From QZKY01 sp942492925 (GTDB taxonomy: Bacteria > Pseudomonadota > Gammaproteobacteria > Burkholderiales > Burkholderiaceae_D), in NCBI GenBank assembly GCA_942492925.1, contig OW818641.1:1-64000 (forward strand): a stretch of DNA of 64,000 nucleotides, written 5' to 3'. This document shows, piece after piece, positions 47,634 through 56,347 of this stretch. The position numbers and the translations under genes are program-made. The first letter of the stretch is position 1. Every line of letters starts with the position of its first letter. A model generated the notes under the pieces. The model searched no databases. It was not told the origin of the DNA and saw only the letters and a program-made list of their open reading frames with translations.

Positions 47634-48542
47634 ATGTCAGATCAACCCAGCGCTCTTGCCATGATACCGACTCTTGTGGACGATATCGCACAACAGCAAT
47701 ATCCCACAGCGGCATTATATGTAGTGGCCACACCGATCGGCAATGTGGCTGATATCAGTTTGCGCGCGCTGCACGTGCTGTCGCTTGTCGATGCCATCGC
47801 TTGCGAAGACACCCGCAACACAGGCCTTTTGCTGTCGCGTTACGGACTCGCCAAGCCGCTGATCGCAGTCCATCAGCATAACGAACGCGAAATGGCCAAC
47901 CAATTGATCACCCGATTGCAAGCGGGCGAACGCATTGCACTGGTTTCCGATGCCGGCACCCCGGCCGTTTCCGACCCCGGCGCGCGCGTCATCGATGTCG
48001 TGCGTGCCGCCAATCTGCGCGTTATCCCCTTGCCCGGGCCGTCCGCGCCCATCACGGCTTTATCCGCAAGCGGACTGATCAACGACCAATTCCTTTTCGT
48101 GGGCTTTTTGCCTTCGGCCGCGACACAACGCAAAAATGCGCTGGCCGCTTTGCGCCATCAGTCAGCCACGTTAATTTTTCTGGAAGCGCCGCATCGCATT
48201 GTTGATACGCTGAAAGACATTGCTGAAGCTTTCGAGCCGACTCGTCACATCGTCATCGCCCGTGAACTGACGAAGTTGTTCGAGGAAATGCATCGTTGTC
48301 CGCTCTCGGAAGCCGCCGCCTGGCTCGCCAGCCAGGCCACCCGCACAAAAGGCGAGTTTGTCCTGTTGCTGGAAGGCTGTCCACGCACCACCGACGCAGA
48401 CGCCGTGGAAGCAGATCGTGTGCTCGACATTTTGCTGGCCGAACTCCCCGTCAGCCAGGCGGCGGCGCTGACCGCTCGCATCACCGGTCAGAAGAAAAAT
48501 GCCCTTTACCAGCGCGCGCTCGAAAGAAAAGCGTCAAATTGA
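47634..48542 (+). CDS. rsmI: 16S rRNA (cytidine-1402-2'-O)-methyltransferase RsmI
   Basis: A 302-residue tetrapyrrole-methylase-fold enzyme that methylates C1402 of 16S rRNA. Seen: YVVATPIGNVADISLRAL, CEDTRNTGLLLSRYG, VSDAGTPAVSDPG, IPLPGPSAPITALSASGL, and FLEAPHRIVDTL. A C-terminal ~60-residue part includes QKKNALYQRALER. ATG 47634 is taken as start. ATG 47661 and TTG 47598 are alternatives, and none has a clear ribosome site. Confidence 0.94.
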   Translation: MSDQPSALAMIPTLVDDIAQQQYPTAALYVVATPIGNVADISLRALHVLSLVDAIACEDTRNTGLLLSRYGLAKPLIAVHQHNEREMANQLITRLQAGERIALVSDAGTPAVSDPGARVIDVVRAANLRVIPLPGPSAPITALSASGLINDQFLFVGFLPSAATQRKNALAALRHQSATLIFLEAPHRIVDTLKDIAEAFEPTRHIVIARELTKLFEEMHRCPLSEAAAWLASQATRTKGEFVLLLEGCPRTTDADAVEADRVLDILLAELPVSQAAALTARITGQKKNALYQRALERKASN

Positions 48543-48603
48543 CCCGGTTGTCGCACGCCGTTGAATGCAATAGAATGATTCGGCTTCAACACAGTAGTCC
48601 GAC

Positions 48604-48638
48604 GCATGGGACGGGCTGCGCGGCCGGTCAGCCCATGC
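48604..48638 (+). promoter_or_regulatory. Hairpin with two competing folds upstream of the CorC-type gene
   Basis: GCATGGG (48604-48610) pairs with CCCATGC (48632-48638). The overlapping GGGCTG (48613-48618) pairs with CAGCCC (48629-48634). The two stems cannot form together. It lies 50 nt before the TTG start. A regulatory role is a guess. Confidence 0.3.
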
Positions 48639-48687
48639 CCACATAAACGTTGACTCGGCGCATCCAAACAACCATGACGGCAACCTA

Positions 48688-49989
48688 TTGAGTACCTTAC
48701 CTCTCTGGGCCCAGATCCTGGCGCTCGTTTTGTTGATAGGCTGTTCGGCCTTCTTCTCAATTTCTGAGACGGCGCTGATCGCGCTCAACACTTATCGCGT
48801 CAAACACCTGGCGAAGCAAGGGAACAAACGTGCGTATGTCACATTGTGGCTGCTGGAACGAACGGATCAACTGCTATCGCTCGTGCTCATCGCGCAAACC
48901 TTGCTCAATGCCCTGGTCACAGCCATCGTCACAGCCATCGCCATCGAATCCTTCGGCAGCAACCAAAAAGTCTTGACGATCGCAACCGGCGCCATTGCTT
49001 TCCTGTTGATCGTGTTTGCCGAAATTACGCCAAAAATTATTGGCGCGACCTATCCAGATCGCATTGCGCTGCCCGCGAGTCCGATACTCAAACCGATCAT
49101 GTTGCTGGCACGTCCCGCGATCTGGTTCGTCAACCTGTTCGTGAATCTGCTCTTGCGCATGCTGGGCATCAAAACCGGATCGGACGCGCATCAGCATCGG
49201 CTCTCGCCCGAAGAGTTGCGCACCATCGTGCTGGAAAGCAGCCCATTCATTCCGCACAAACACAAAAGCATTTTGCTCAATCTGTTTGATCTGGAAGCCA
49301 TTACCGTCCAGGACATCATGACTCCACGCGCGCAAATCGAAGCGCTGGATCTGGCGGTTCCGATTGAAGACATCCAGCGCCAACTGACGACTTGCTATCA
49401 CAACAAATTGCCCGTCTATGAAGGCGAAATCAACAAAATCATCGGCGTCCTCCAGGTGCGCAGAACGGTGGCCCTGTTAAACCAGGAAGAAAGTCTGACC
49501 GCCGACCATTTCCGCGCTTTGCTCACACCCGCCTATTTCATCCCGCAAGACACCGGGGTGTTTACGCAATTGCAATATTTTCAGGAAAACCGGGAGCGTC
49601 TGGGCATCATTGTCGATGAATACGGCGAAGTGCAGGGCCTGGTCACCCTGGAAGATATCATTGAAGAAATGATTGGCGAATTTACAACCTCCATGCCTAG
49701 CGCGGGACGCGCCGACACCCTTGCGTGGAATGAACAGGGCGAGTGCCTGCTGGAAGCGTCGACAACGCTTCGCGACATCAACCGACGTCTCGGCGTGAAT
49801 TTCCCGCTGGACGGGCCAAAAACCTTGAATGGCTTGTTACTGGAAGTGTTGCAAGCCATTCCGGAATCCAGCGTGAGCTTAAAAATCGCCGGGTGTATTG
49901 TCGAAATCGTTCAAGTGCAGAACCAATCCATCCGCACCATCAAACTTGTCAAACACACGACCCCTGTGGCGAGTCCAAGCGACTTTTGA
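48688..49989 (+). CDS. HlyC/CorC-family membrane protein with CBS domains
   Basis: A 433-residue protein: a CNNM/DUF21 membrane domain (residues ~1-190, with GCSAFFSISETALIALN and FAEITPKIIGATYPDR), a CBS pair (~205-335, VQDIMTPRAQIEAL and IVDEYGEVQGLVTLEDIIEE), and a C-terminal CorC_HlyC domain. Members are linked to Mg2+/Co2+ homeostasis. The start appears to be TTG 48688. A five-codon ATG mini-frame (48674-48691) ends on its TGA overlapping that TTG, which could couple or reduce translation. Confidence 0.9.
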   Translation: MSTLPLWAQILALVLLIGCSAFFSISETALIALNTYRVKHLAKQGNKRAYVTLWLLERTDQLLSLVLIAQTLLNALVTAIVTAIAIESFGSNQKVLTIATGAIAFLLIVFAEITPKIIGATYPDRIALPASPILKPIMLLARPAIWFVNLFVNLLLRMLGIKTGSDAHQHRLSPEELRTIVLESSPFIPHKHKSILLNLFDLEAITVQDIMTPRAQIEALDLAVPIEDIQRQLTTCYHNKLPVYEGEINKIIGVLQVRRTVALLNQEESLTADHFRALLTPAYFIPQDTGVFTQLQYFQENRERLGIIVDEYGEVQGLVTLEDIIEEMIGEFTTSMPSAGRADTLAWNEQGECLLEASTTLRDINRRLGVNFPLDGPKTLNGLLLEVLQAIPESSVSLKIAGCIVEIVQVQNQSIRTIKLVKHTTPVASPSDF

Positions 49990-50114
49990 GCCGCCGCAAG
50001 AACAACCAACATACTCGCAACACATCAGCCAATATTTCTTTACAAATCAATTGCCGGGTTGCATTATCCATTGTGGTTTTGGTTTCTTGACACCAATTTA
50101 CTCTTGGATTCTCT

Positions 50115-51842
50115 ATGGCTGTTGCTCAATCCGACCCCACCAATCCAGCCGCAGCACTGACTGGGTTGGCGCGCGCCTTGATGCAGGCGGGTCGTGTTTC
50201 GGCGGGCGTTTTGCAAGCTGCGCAGCGTCAATCTTCGTTGGACAAGTCGCCCTTTATTGAGGTGTTACTCAAGACTGGCCAAATCACGGCATCCGAACTG
50301 GCCGGTTTTTGCTCAGAGACCTTTGGCTATCCGGTACTGGATTTGCGCGTATACAACCTGGCAATGCGCCCGGAAAAACTCATTGACACGCGGCTCATGA
50401 TGCGACTGCGCGCCCTGCCCTTATCGCAGCGCGGAAACCGGATTGCCGTTGCCATTTCGGATCCCACGCAGATTCAGTCCCTGGATCAAATTCAGTTTCA
50501 AACCGCTTCCACCGTCGAACCGGTGATCGTTCAACATGATGTGCTGAACCAGCTCCTGGAATCGCTGGGACGAACGACCGAGCAAAGTCTCACCGACATG
50601 GTTGACGAAAGTTTCGACGTCGATCTGCTCTCTGATGACCTGCAAACGACGACAGAGGCCGATACAACTGAAGTCGATGACGCCCCAGTCGTACGCTTTT
50701 TACAAAAGATCCTGCTGGACGCCATCAACAGTGGCGCCTCGGATATCCATTTTGAGCCGTTCGAAAAATTTTATCGCATTCGTCTGCGCGTAGACGGTGA
50801 ATTGATTGAACATGCGCAACCGCCGACCGCCATCAAGGAAAAACTAGCAGCTCGCATCAAGATTCTGTCGCGTCTGGACATTTCGGAAAAACGCGTTCCC
50901 CAAGACGGACGCATGAAACTGGCGCTCTCCCCCACGCGCACCATTGATTTTCGCGTCAGTACATTGCCGACACTTTTCGGCGAAAAAATCGTCGTGCGTA
51001 TTCTCGACCCCTCGCAAGCGCAGATGGGCATCGATTCCTTGGGCTATGAACCGGAGCAGCGCGACATTCTCATGGACGCAATTAACCGTCCGTATGGCAT
51101 GGTGCTGGTGACCGGTCCGACCGGTTCGGGCAAAACCGTTTCACTGTACACCTGCCTCAACATATTAAACAAACCAGGCATCAATATTTCGACAGCAGAA
51201 GACCCGGCTGAAATCAACTTGCCGGGCGTGAATCAGGTTAACGTAAACGAAAGAGCCGGCCTGACTTTTGCCGTGGCCTTGCGCGCGTTTCTGCGTCAGG
51301 ACCCGGATGTCGTGATGGTCGGCGAAATTCGCGATCTGGAAACGGCCGACATCGCCATCAAGGCAGCGCAAACCGGTCACATGGTGTTTTCAACCTTGCA
51401 CACCAACGACGCGTCTTCTACCTTGTCCCGTTTGATGAACATGGGCGTGGCGCCATTCAATATTGCTTCCTCCGTGATTCTTATCACGGCGCAGCGTCTT
51501 GCGCGCCGCCTGTGTACCTGCAAACGCCCCACACAAATACTGGACGACGTCCTGCTTCAGGCGGGCTTCCGTAAGGAAGAACTGGATGGGTCCTGGACGC
51601 CCTATGAACCGGCAGGCTGCGAACGCTGCAACAACACCGGTTATCGCGGACGCGTCGGCATCTACGAAATCATGCCGATTACCGAATCCATCGAGCGCAT
51701 CATTCTCAACAATGGCAGCGCGCTGGAAATTGAAAACCAAGCCCGAAAGGAAGGTGTCAAATCCTTGCGCCAATCGGGTCTGCTGAAAGTTAAGCAAGGA
51801 CAAACCAGTCTGGAAGAAGTGCTGGGTTGCACCAACGAATAG
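50115..51842 (+). CDS. pilB: Type IV pilus assembly ATPase PilB
   Basis: A 575-residue secretion ATPase that drives pilus extension at the inner membrane. Seen: a GspE N-terminal domain (~20-170), Walker A GPTGSGKTVSLYT (~334), the Asp box, Walker B with VVMVGEIRDLETADIA, the His box HMVFSTLHTNDA, and a tetracysteine zinc site CTCK..CERC (~465-501). Length is normal. It is directly followed by pilC, but pilD, usually third, is missing here. Confidence 0.96.
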   Translation: MAVAQSDPTNPAAALTGLARALMQAGRVSAGVLQAAQRQSSLDKSPFIEVLLKTGQITASELAGFCSETFGYPVLDLRVYNLAMRPEKLIDTRLMMRLRALPLSQRGNRIAVAISDPTQIQSLDQIQFQTASTVEPVIVQHDVLNQLLESLGRTTEQSLTDMVDESFDVDLLSDDLQTTTEADTTEVDDAPVVRFLQKILLDAINSGASDIHFEPFEKFYRIRLRVDGELIEHAQPPTAIKEKLAARIKILSRLDISEKRVPQDGRMKLALSPTRTIDFRVSTLPTLFGEKIVVRILDPSQAQMGIDSLGYEPEQRDILMDAINRPYGMVLVTGPTGSGKTVSLYTCLNILNKPGINISTAEDPAEINLPGVNQVNVNERAGLTFAVALRAFLRQDPDVVMVGEIRDLETADIAIKAAQTGHMVFSTLHTNDASSTLSRLMNMGVAPFNIASSVILITAQRLARRLCTCKRPTQILDDVLLQAGFRKEELDGSWTPYEPAGCERCNNTGYRGRVGIYEIMPITESIERIILNNGSALEIENQARKEGVKSLRQSGLLKVKQGQTSLEEVLGCTNE

Positions 51843-51852
51843 GAGAGATCTC

Positions 51853-53085
51853 ATGGTTACCGCATCACGCAGTTCAAGCAAATCCGCCCAGACGAAGGAA
51901 GGCATCTTTGCCTGGGAAGGCAAAGACCGGACCGGCAAAATCGTCAAGGGTGAGATGCGCGCGCCCGGCGAGGCCGTCGTCGGTTCAACACTGCGGAGAC
52001 AGGGCATCGTTGTTACCAAAATCAAGCAGCGTTCCTTCAGTTCCAGAAAAAAGGTCAAGGAAAAAGATATTTCCCTCTTTACCCGGCAAATGGCCACCAT
52101 GATGAAAGCCGGCGTACCGCTTTTACAATCCTTCGACATCATCGCGCGCGGCCATGCCAATCCCTCTGTCTCCAAACTCGTCAACGATATCCGTGCCGAC
52201 GTCGAAACCGGCACCAGCCTGAATCAAGCCTTCCGCAAATTCCCGCTGTACTTTGACCCACTCTTTTGCAATCTGGTTGCCGCTGGCGAACAGGCCGGCA
52301 TTCTGGAAGATTTGCTGGAACGACTGGCGATCTACAAGGAAAAAACGCTCGCCATCAAAGGCAAGATCAAATCCGCGATGTTTTACCCGGTCGCGATTAT
52401 CGCTGTCGCCTTTATCGTCACTGCCGTCATCATGATTTGGGTGGTCCCCGCGTTCAAGGATGTTTTCAAAAGCTTTGGGGCCGATTTACCCGCCCCCACG
52501 CTCATGGTCATTGCGATATCGGATTTCTTTGTCAGATACTGGTATCTGATTTTTGGCGGCGTGTTCGGCGGCCTCTATTTCTTCTTCCAATCCTGGCGGC
52601 GGTCTCCGAACGTCCAACGTTTTATGGACAAACTACTCCTCAAAGTGCCCATCTTTGGCGAGGTGATCCGCAAAGCCACGATCGCACGCTGGACCCGCAC
52701 CCTGTCCACCATGTTCGGCGCGGGCGTTCCTCTTGTGGAATCGCTGGATTCCGTCGGCGGTGCCTCTGGCAATACCGTTTACCTCGATGCCACCAAACGT
52801 ATTCAGACAGAAGTCAGCACCGGCACGAGCTTGACGGTGGCCATGCAAAATGTGGAGGTGTTCCCCAACATGGTCACGCAAATGGTTTCGATCGGCGAAG
52901 AGTCCGGGTCACTCGATGCGATGCTGTCCAAAGTGGCGGATTTTTATGAAGCCGAAGTAGATGACGCTGTGGAATCCCTGTCTAGCCTGATGGAACCGCT
53001 TATCATGGTCTTCCTGGGCGTCCTGATTGGGGGGCTGGTGATTGCGATGTACTTACCCATCTTCAAGCTGGGTTCGGTGGTTTAA
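51853..53085 (+). CDS. pilC: Type IV pilus inner-membrane platform protein PilC
   Basis: A 410-residue GspF/PilC protein with two T2SSF domains (~75-195 and ~275-400) and three membrane segments near residues ~175-200, 228-244 and 380-404. Typical blocks: FTRQMATMMKAGVPLLQSFD, NLVAAGEQAGILEDLLERLA and SIGEESGSLDAMLSKVADFY. AGGAGAGATCTC precedes ATG 51853, ten bases after pilB. A strong terminator follows. Confidence 0.96.
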   Translation: MVTASRSSSKSAQTKEGIFAWEGKDRTGKIVKGEMRAPGEAVVGSTLRRQGIVVTKIKQRSFSSRKKVKEKDISLFTRQMATMMKAGVPLLQSFDIIARGHANPSVSKLVNDIRADVETGTSLNQAFRKFPLYFDPLFCNLVAAGEQAGILEDLLERLAIYKEKTLAIKGKIKSAMFYPVAIIAVAFIVTAVIMIWVVPAFKDVFKSFGADLPAPTLMVIAISDFFVRYWYLIFGGVFGGLYFFFQSWRRSPNVQRFMDKLLLKVPIFGEVIRKATIARWTRTLSTMFGAGVPLVESLDSVGGASGNTVYLDATKRIQTEVSTGTSLTVAMQNVEVFPNMVTQMVSIGEESGSLDAMLSKVADFYEAEVDDAVESLSSLMEPLIMVFLGVLIGGLVIAMYLPIFKLGSVV

Positions 53086-53100
53086 AAACAGAACGCTCCA

Positions 53101-53141
53101 AAACATTTGGGCGACAGTTGCACTGTCGCCCAAATGTTTTT
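53101..53141. terminator. Strong terminator after pilC
   Basis: A 17-bp perfect stem AAACATTTGGGCGACAG/CTGTCGCCCAAATGTTT with loop TTGCA, followed by TTC. It sits between convergent pilC and the formyltransferase gene and can serve both. Confidence 0.93.
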
Positions 53142-53179
53142 CATGTCCGACTTACCGGTAAACATTGCGCCTACGCAAT

Positions 53180-54112
53180 CTAATTCCCCAGTGGCGTTCC
53201 AATGCCAATTCCCCCTTGTCGCACATAATCCGCTGCCGACATCTTTTTGCCTTCCTCGGCACGAACACTAAAGACCTCGATCTGCCCCCCTTGCGCGGTC
53301 ACGAAAATACTTTTCTCGCCAATCTCTGAAATGGTTCCAATCTTTCCTTTGACCCCGGCGAAGGTTCTGAACAAATGTTTTTTTGATTCCAGAATGTGAA
53401 TTTTCTTGCCATTCACCGTCGTCCACGCGCCCGGCGCCGGGTTGCAACCCCGAATCAGGTTATACACATAATTGACGTGATTGCCCCAGTTGATTTTGGA
53501 TTCGGCCGCACGCAACCACCCTTCGTAACTCGCCAAATTTTCATCCTGAAGACGTTCCGTATGCTTGCCCGCGACCACCAGATCCGCCGCTTCCAGCAAG
53601 GCTTGCACACCCAAGGGAAACAATTTGTCGAAATAAACCGTTCCCAGCGTATCGTCCGGCTGGATTGGCACGCATTTTTGCAGCACTACCGGCCCTTCGT
53701 CGAGTCCATCGACCGGCCTGAAAATCGTGATGCCGGTTTCGGCTTCCCCGCAGACAATCGGCCAGTTGATCGAACTGGGCCCACGATATTTCGGCAGCAG
53801 CGAGGGGTGGTACTGAATGGCCCCATGCTTCGGAATGTTCACGAAATCCTGAGGCGCAAATTGCAGCACATACGCCATGATGCCGATATCGGCATTGAGG
53901 CCCTTCAGCGATTCCTTGGCCGCATCGCCAGTCAGATTGGGAAACTGGAATACCGTGATGCCCCGCTCCTGCGCAGCAACCCGAAGCGGGTCCGCTTTGG
54001 CGCCCTCCTTTTCGGGTGCCGTAAACACACCAACCACCTCGTCGCCACGCGCGAGAAAAGCGTCCATCACGGCTTTCCCAAACTCTTGCTGGCCAATCAG
54101 TGCAACTCTCAT
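53180..54112 (-). CDS. Stand-alone formyl-THF hydrolase/formyltransferase-fold protein (FDH N-domain-like)
   Basis: A 310-residue protein of the formyltransferase fold. It resembles the N-terminal hydrolase domain of 10-formyl-THF dehydrogenase more than Fmt. The start MRVALIGQQEFGKAV and EVVGVFTAP, the IQYHPSLLPKYRG site (His102) and GLDEGP (Asp138) are kept, but the catalytic Asn of Fmt two residues before the His is Gln-Tyr here. A C-terminal OB-like domain follows. There is no aldehyde dehydrogenase domain. It may hydrolyse 10-formyl-THF or transfer formyl to another acceptor. The true fmt is at 16.9 kb. Confidence 0.8.
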   Translation of the reverse strand: MRVALIGQQEFGKAVMDAFLARGDEVVGVFTAPEKEGAKADPLRVAAQERGITVFQFPNLTGDAAKESLKGLNADIGIMAYVLQFAPQDFVNIPKHGAIQYHPSLLPKYRGPSSINWPIVCGEAETGITIFRPVDGLDEGPVVLQKCVPIQPDDTLGTVYFDKLFPLGVQALLEAADLVVAGKHTERLQDENLASYEGWLRAAESKINWGNHVNYVYNLIRGCNPAPGAWTTVNGKKIHILESKKHLFRTFAGVKGKIGTISEIGEKSIFVTAQGGQIEVFSVRAEEGKKMSAADYVRQGGIGIGTPLGN

Positions 54113-54396
54113 GACAGTCCCTAAATCATCAAATAACGCTTGAGCAATACGGCCGCCCATTATCCCGATTTTGCATCAATATACCACCCCCCCCCTTCTC
54201 CAATCCGCATGTTTTTGGGGCGCGTTGATCCCTTGGCAATCTCCTCAAACACCCGCGCGCGCAGTGGGCGCTTGAGCCCTGCATCGCCACACGCGCTTCA
54301 TGCGATCGTGTTAGACAAACCAAGCTGCTTTTCTCGTATACCATTGGGCCAACTACCCCTCTGCACCATCCGCCACAACTTCCGAAGGAGGTCACC

Positions 54397-54987
54397 ATGA
54401 TCACCGCTTCCCGGCACCGCCACCCCGAATACCCGGTCGAGGATCTCTTCCCGAACCGCTGGTCTCCGCGGGCCATGTCCGGCGAATCCATTCCTGAAAG
54501 CGAATTGATGATCCTGTTTGAAGCCGCCCGCTGGGCGCCTTCCTCCAACAACAATCAACCCTGGCGCATCCTCTATGCCCGCCGGGAGACCCCACACTGG
54601 CCCATGTTCCTGAACTTGCTGGTGGACGCCAACCACATCTGGGCGCAGCACGCCGCCGCGCTACTGGTGTTCATTTCCAAAACCACCTTTGATCACAATG
54701 GCAAGTCGTCTGTCACGCACTCGTTCGACACGGGAGCCGCCTGGGAAAACCTGGCACTCCAAGGCTCGCTCAAAGGCTATGTCGTGCACGGCATGCAAGG
54801 CTTCAGCTACACGCGCGCAAAAACTGAGCTGGCCATTCCTGATGACTTCGTCGTGGAAGCCATGGCGGCCGTCGGCAAACCCGGACGCCTGGATACCTTG
54901 CCTGAAGATTTGCAGAAACGGGAAATGCCCAACGGCCGAAAACCACTGGCCGAAATCATTTGCGAAGGCCCTTTTCGACTTCCCTGA
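54397..54987 (+). CDS. Nitroreductase family protein (1)
   Basis: A 196-residue FMN-dependent nitroreductase-fold protein. FEAARWAPSSNNNQPWRILY is the FMN-binding N-terminal block, and the GAAWENLALQGSLKGYVVHG helix and the VEAMAAVGKPG region near the end match the family. GGAGG lies close to ATG 54397. The substrate is unknown. It is the first of a short plus-strand set with a CBS protein and a second nitroreductase, after a 284-bp divergent gap containing a run of nine C. Confidence 0.88.
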   Translation: MITASRHRHPEYPVEDLFPNRWSPRAMSGESIPESELMILFEAARWAPSSNNNQPWRILYARRETPHWPMFLNLLVDANHIWAQHAAALLVFISKTTFDHNGKSSVTHSFDTGAAWENLALQGSLKGYVVHGMQGFSYTRAKTELAIPDDFVVEAMAAVGKPGRLDTLPEDLQKREMPNGRKPLAEIICEGPFRLP

Positions 54988-55148
54988 CCCTTCACCCTAT
55001 CCACGCAGGCAACTCTCTGATTGGGTGGCGAAAAGGCGCGGGATACTTGCCCGCGAAAATTCCCTTAGGAAATATTTTCCCTTATGCCTATACTTGCTGC
55101 ACAATGTACAGAAAAGTTCACCCCCAAACTTTGCGAAAGGAGTTGGCC

Positions 55149-55550
55149 ATGCTCATCCAGGACATCATGACAAGAAATGTCGTTACCGTTGAAATGGATG
55201 ACAAGCTATCCGTCGTCAAAGACATTTTTGACAACTCCAGATTTCACCATTTGCTGGTGGTGGAAAACGGCAAACTTTTCGGCGTTGTTTCGGACCGGGA
55301 TTTGCTGAAATCCGTCAGCCCCAACATCGGCACGATGACGGAAACCTACAAGGATGCCGCCACCCTGAACAAGCGCGTGCATCAAATCATGACGCGCAAG
55401 CCCATCACCCTCTGGCCCGGGGCCACCGTCAGGGATGCGGTCGATCTGTTCAATACGCACCGCATTTCGTGCATCCCCATCGTCGATCAGGATTTTCGCC
55501 CCGTCGGCATCATCAGTTGGCGCGATATCCTGAAAAACATGTTCAAATAA
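55149..55550 (+). CDS. Two-CBS-domain protein
   Basis: A 133-residue protein made of a CBS pair and nothing else: MTRNVVTVEMDDKLSVVKDI then MTRKPITLWPGATVRDAVDL, with VVSDRDLL and IISWRDIL ends. Such Bateman modules bind adenine nucleotides and act as sensors. The ATG at 55149 has AAAGGAG upstream. Earlier frames lack a ribosome site. It lies between two nitroreductases and may regulate or report energy or redox state. Confidence 0.9.
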   Translation: MLIQDIMTRNVVTVEMDDKLSVVKDIFDNSRFHHLLVVENGKLFGVVSDRDLLKSVSPNIGTMTETYKDAATLNKRVHQIMTRKPITLWPGATVRDAVDLFNTHRISCIPIVDQDFRPVGIISWRDILKNMFK

Positions 55551-55618
55551 GCGGATGTCATCCGTCTGCGTCGCCAGACGGCGCTTCTTTCCGTTCCCAA
55601 TTTCATCAGGAGATTCCC

Positions 55619-56281
55619 ATACTCACCAAGGAAGAAATTCTGGGCGCTTTTCAATTTCGTCACGCCTGCAAGCAATTTGACCCGGCAAAAAAGATTTCGG
55701 ATACCGATTTTCAGTTCATTCTGGAAGCAGGACGACTGTCGCCCAGCTCTTTTGGCTTTGAGCCGTGGCGTTTTGTCGTCATTCAAAACCCGGCGCTGCG
55801 CGCCAAGTTGAAAGACGTCACGTGGGGCGCGCAGGGACACTTGCCGACCGCCAGCCACTACGTCGCGATCCTCTGCCGCAAAGGCGACATGCGTTTCGAT
55901 TCCGAGTACGTCGATCATTTCATGCGCGACGTGCAGAAACTGCCGACAGACGTCGTCAAGATGAAACGCGACCGTTATCAGAAATTTCAGGAGCACGACC
56001 TGCGCCTGCTGGATAGTCCGCGCTCGCTGTTCGACTGGGCCTGCAAGCAAGCTTATATTGCGCTCGGCAACATGATGACCGTCGCGGCCATGATCGGCAT
56101 CGACTCTTGCGCCATCGAAGGCTTCGATCAAGAAAAAACCGAAACGGTTCTCGCAAACGCCGGTGTGCTCGACAGAGAAAATTTCGGGCTGGCCGTGATG
56201 GTCGCTTTCGGCTACCGCAGCAAGCCGCAGCCACAAAAGACCCGGCAAGCGCTGGAAGACCTGACGGTGTGGGTGCGGTAA
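55619..56281 (+). CDS. NAD(P)H nitroreductase family protein (2), apparent ATA start
   Basis: A 220-residue nitroreductase. FQFRHACKQFDPAKKISDTD and AGRLSPSSFGFEPWRFVVI are the FMN-binding blocks, with LGNMMTVAAMIGIDSCAIEG near the end. The homologous N-terminus (ILTKEEILGAFQFRHACKQF) begins at an ATA codon, 6 nt after a good AGGAG (55608-55612). No in-frame ATG, GTG or TTG lies near it. Either ATA (or ATT 55613) is used as a rare start, or a point mutation has removed the ATG. The rest is intact. Confidence 0.82.
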   Translation: MLTKEEILGAFQFRHACKQFDPAKKISDTDFQFILEAGRLSPSSFGFEPWRFVVIQNPALRAKLKDVTWGAQGHLPTASHYVAILCRKGDMRFDSEYVDHFMRDVQKLPTDVVKMKRDRYQKFQEHDLRLLDSPRSLFDWACKQAYIALGNMMTVAAMIGIDSCAIEGFDQEKTETVLANAGVLDRENFGLAVMVAFGYRSKPQPQKTRQALEDLTVWVR

Positions 56282-56347
56282 GCGAACCCTGCAACAAAGA
56301 TCGGTGAAGGGGGCGGACGACCCCTTTCGTTTTCCCCTTGCCTCCCG

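Noticed and set aside
54187..54195. A run of nine C in the divergent gap before the first nitroreductase
   Set aside because: It could be a phase-variable tract, but I could place no promoter around it, and a single homopolymer without comparison is not evidence.
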